A DNA stretch of 28,071 nucleotides. Origin: Spartobacteria bacterium. Its GTDB lineage: Bacteria > Verrucomicrobiota > Verrucomicrobiia > Chthoniobacterales > UBA10450. Both the position numbers and the translations under genes were made by a program. The stretch lies in NCBI GenBank assembly GCA_021324035.1, contig JAJPJU010000033.1:1-28071 (forward strand). Reading direction: 5' to 3'. Shown piece by piece: positions 25,634 through 28,071 of the stretch (position 1 is its first letter; each line of letters begins with the position of its first letter). The notes under the pieces were generated by a model. The model made no database searches. It was not told the DNA's origin and worked only from the letters and a program-made list of their open reading frames with translations.

Positions 25634-28048
25634 GTGCCGGCAGATGATTCAGGGAACGTAAAGTTCGAGATTGGCCACGTTCTCTTCATCGACATCGTCG
25701 GCTATTCCAATCTGCTGATCACCGAGCAGACCGATCACGTCCAAAAACTAAACAAGATCATCGCCGGGGCAGACCAATTTCGCGTCGCGCAAGCCGAAGG
25801 CAAGATGCTTCGATTGCCGACTGGCGACGGAGCCGCTCTGGTTTTTCTTACTACTCAAGAGGCTCCGGTCTTGTGCGCGATGGAGATTGCCAAGGCGCTA
25901 AGAGACTATCCCGAACTCCCAGTCCGTATGGGCATCCACAGTGGACCGGTCAACCAGGTCAGTGATGTGACTGAGCGCGCGAATATTGCCGGCGCCGGAA
26001 TTAACATCGCCCAGCGGGTGATGAATTGCGGCGACGCCAGCCACATTCTTCTCTCCCGCCACGTCGCCGAAGACCTCGAGCATTATCCTCGTTGGCGGGT
26101 TTACCTGCACGAATTAGGCGACTGCGAGGTGAAAAACGGCGCCCGCATTTCGGTTTTCAACTTTTACAGCGGTGAAATTGGAAACCAAGCTCTGCCAAAA
26201 AAATTCGCGCAGACAAAACTAGAGCAGGAAAAATCGTCTCGACGCTTTCGGGCAATGATTGCTGCGCTGCTGCTTCTTGCAGTTCTTGGCGTTGCCAGCG
26301 GTTGGTTTTTCTTGAATCGCTTTAACTCGAAGCCAACAGCCTCACCGGTCGTACCGCAAAAATCGATCGCCGTCCTTCCGTTTGAAAATTTGAGCGAAGA
26401 AAAAGCGAACCAGTTTTTCGCCGACGGCATGCAGGACGAAATTTTGACCGATTTGGCGAGGATCGCCGACCTGAAGGTGATCAGCCGCACCAGCGTGATG
26501 CAATACAAGACCAGCGCTGCGCGCAACCTGCGTGAAATTGGCCAGCAACTGGGAGTGGCCAATGTTCTCGAAGGCAGCGTGCAGCGCGCGGCCAACCGCA
26601 TCCGGGTCAATGCCCAGTTGATCGATGCGCGGACCGACGCACACGTTTGGGCGCATACTTACGACAACGATTTGGCCGATGTGTTTGCCATCCAAAGCGA
26701 AATTGCCAAGGCGATCGCGGACCAGTTGCAGGCGCATCTTTCGCCAACCGAGAAAGCAGCGATCGAAAAGCCGCCTACCACCGATTTACCCGCGTTCGAC
26801 TTTTACACCCGGGCAAAAACGCTTCTTCTTTCGCTCGGCTTTAGCAGCACCGACGACGCGACCCTGCGTCAGGTGATTGATCTTCTTAACCAAGCCGTGG
26901 CACGCGACCCCGAGTTCTTCCAAGCCTATTGCGAGCTGACTCTGGCCCATGCCAAATTCTACTCGCTCAATTTGGATCGCACACCTGCGCGGCTCGCTTC
27001 AGCAGAAGCTGCCCTTGCAGCGGTGGCTCGTCTTCGGCCCGATGCGGGCGAAACCCATTTGGCGCGGGCGCAGTATTTGTATTTCTGCCGCCGCGATTAT
27101 CCTGCGGCATTGGCCGAGTTGGAAAATGCGCGACGAACTTTGGTTAACGATCCACGTGTTTTCGAATTGACCGGTTACATTTTGCGACGGCGCGGGCAAT
27201 CAGAAAACGGCATGCGGAATCTCCAAAAAGCGGTCGATCTCGACCCCCGCAATTACTTTACGATTCAACAGCTCGCGCTGAGCGATCAACTTCTGCGCCG
27301 TTACCCGGAAGAAGCCGCCATGCTTGACCGCGCCTTAACCATCGTTCCCAACGATGTTCCAGTCAGAGTTCAACGACTGCTGGTCGATTTTTATTGGAAA
27401 GCCGACACCCGGCCGTTGCATGAGGGAATCGAGTCGATTCTGGCCGCTAATCCGGGAGCAATACCCGACGCGGCTGACACCTGGTTTCTCTGCGCTCTCG
27501 CGGAACGAGACCCGAGCGCGGCTGAACGGGCGTTGAACGCACTCGGCAACCGTCCTTCCTTTGGCGAAGCTGGTATATATTTAAGTACGAGTTTCGGTCG
27601 CGGCCTCCTCGCTCGGATGACAAAGAACGACGACGCGGCCCGGACCGCCTTCACTCAAGCGCGGGAGGAGGAGGAAAAGATCGTCCAAGCACAGCCCAAT
27701 TCCGGGCCGCCTGTTTGTGTGCTTGGTTTGATCGACGCGGCTCTCGGTAATAAGGAAGCTGCATTGAAGGAAGGACGGCGCGCGCTTGAACTTTTGCCGT
27801 CGGAAAAAGATTCTATTACCGGCAGCGCCCTGATCCAGCTTTTTGCGATCATCGCCGCGTGGACCGGTGAAAAGGATTTGGCGTTCGAACAACTCCAACT
27901 TGGAATCGACGATCGCCCTGCCGGAATTGTAGTGACTTATGGCGGATTAAAGCTGCTGCCGTTTTGGGATCCGCTTCGGGAGGATCCGCGCTTTGAGAAA
28001 GTCATCGCTTCAGTTGCGCCGAAGGATGCGACGTCTTCCGCGAAATGA
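25634..28048 (+). CDS. Class III adenylate/guanylate cyclase fused to TolB-like domain and TPRs
   Basis: The 804-residue protein has a class III cyclase domain first (about 10-175). The metal-binding aspartates are in FIDIVGYS (D20) and PTGDG (D65), and the transition-state pair is in the INIAQR segment (N124, R128), so catalysis looks possible. A membrane helix follows at about 197-218, then a TolB/FlgO-like domain at about 232-350 (SIAVLPFENLSEEKANQFFADGMQDEI, VLEGSVQR, DAHVWAHTYD), then TPR units to the end. The architecture suggests a cytosolic cyclase with an external sensing part. It starts at a GTG (25634) with no strong ribosome site; this start gives the conserved beta strand near the N-terminus. 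Such cyclase-TPR proteins occur in many paralogues in Verrucomicrobiota. The signal sensed is unknown, and which nucleotide it uses is unresolved. Confidence 0.9.
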   Translation: MPADDSGNVKFEIGHVLFIDIVGYSNLLITEQTDHVQKLNKIIAGADQFRVAQAEGKMLRLPTGDGAALVFLTTQEAPVLCAMEIAKALRDYPELPVRMGIHSGPVNQVSDVTERANIAGAGINIAQRVMNCGDASHILLSRHVAEDLEHYPRWRVYLHELGDCEVKNGARISVFNFYSGEIGNQALPKKFAQTKLEQEKSSRRFRAMIAALLLLAVLGVASGWFFLNRFNSKPTASPVVPQKSIAVLPFENLSEEKANQFFADGMQDEILTDLARIADLKVISRTSVMQYKTSAARNLREIGQQLGVANVLEGSVQRAANRIRVNAQLIDARTDAHVWAHTYDNDLADVFAIQSEIAKAIADQLQAHLSPTEKAAIEKPPTTDLPAFDFYTRAKTLLLSLGFSSTDDATLRQVIDLLNQAVARDPEFFQAYCELTLAHAKFYSLNLDRTPARLASAEAALAAVARLRPDAGETHLARAQYLYFCRRDYPAALAELENARRTLVNDPRVFELTGYILRRRGQSENGMRNLQKAVDLDPRNYFTIQQLALSDQLLRRYPEEAAMLDRALTIVPNDVPVRVQRLLVDFYWKADTRPLHEGIESILAANPGAIPDAADTWFLCALAERDPSAAERALNALGNRPSFGEAGIYLSTSFGRGLLARMTKNDDAARTAFTQAREEEEKIVQAQPNSGPPVCVLGLIDAALGNKEAALKEGRRALELLPSEKDSITGSALIQLFAIIAAWTGEKDLAFEQLQLGIDDRPAGIVVTYGGLKLLPFWDPLREDPRFEKVIASVAPKDATSSAK

Positions 28049-28071
28049 TGTAATTGGCGGCGGTCTGACAC

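Noticed and set aside
1..28071. CRISPR array, insertion sequence, prophage or attachment site
   Set aside because: No regularly spaced direct repeats, transposase, integrase or phage structural gene was seen on either strand.

Overview
The window looks like a chromosomal segment of a moderately GC-rich Gram-negative soil bacterium. The best guess is Verrucomicrobiota (Spartobacteria/Chthoniobacterales-like), with Acidobacteriota as the alternative. This rests on gene content: a cyclase-TolB-TPR fusion, a large secreted PIG-L deacetylase next to a sodium symporter, BshA, DUF2911 and DUF885 proteins, and several signal-peptide TPR proteins. Many genes lack a strong Shine-Dalgarno sequence. No rRNA, tRNA, CRISPR array, insertion sequence or phage gene was found. 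The taxonomic guess is inference.

Layout. 1-504: 3' end of a DUF885 peptidase-like gene. 571-5789 (minus): two-gene operon of secreted TPR proteins, one of 1364 residues. 5930-6997: DUF2911 protein. 7154-13390: tightly overlapped operon of a secreted PIG-L deacetylase, a 42-residue membrane protein, a sodium:solute symporter, a half-length BshC-like protein and BshA. 13450-14373 (minus): metallo-beta-lactamase-fold hydrolase. 14558-21341: eight co-directional genes, namely FAD monooxygenase, TPR protein, methyltransferase, small anchored protein, SGNH hydrolase, NodU/CmcH carbamoyltransferase, SxtJ-like membrane protein and DUF5989/SxtK-like miniprotein. 21421-22347 (minus): PAP2 phosphatase. 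22731-25470: NnrS plus a membrane-fused copper nitrite reductase. 25634-28048: class III cyclase-TolB-TPR protein.

How the genes may work together. The 7154-13390 operon pairs the bacillithiol glycosyltransferase BshA with a compact protein that keeps two BshC signature blocks but lacks about half the usual length. It also carries a deacetylase-family protein that appears exported and a dedicated transporter. It may make, modify or recycle a bacillithiol-like or glycosyl-malate compound, and is the best candidate here for something undescribed. The carbamoyltransferase/SxtJ/SxtK-like trio matches the sxtI-sxtJ-sxtK arrangement of saxitoxin clusters and also occurs outside them; with the hydrolase, methyltransferase and monooxygenase upstream it could tailor an unknown metabolite or envelope glycan. 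NnrS with the DoxX-like/NirK fusion forms a compact nitrite/nitric oxide module. All functional assignments come from reading motifs by eye; no database search was run.
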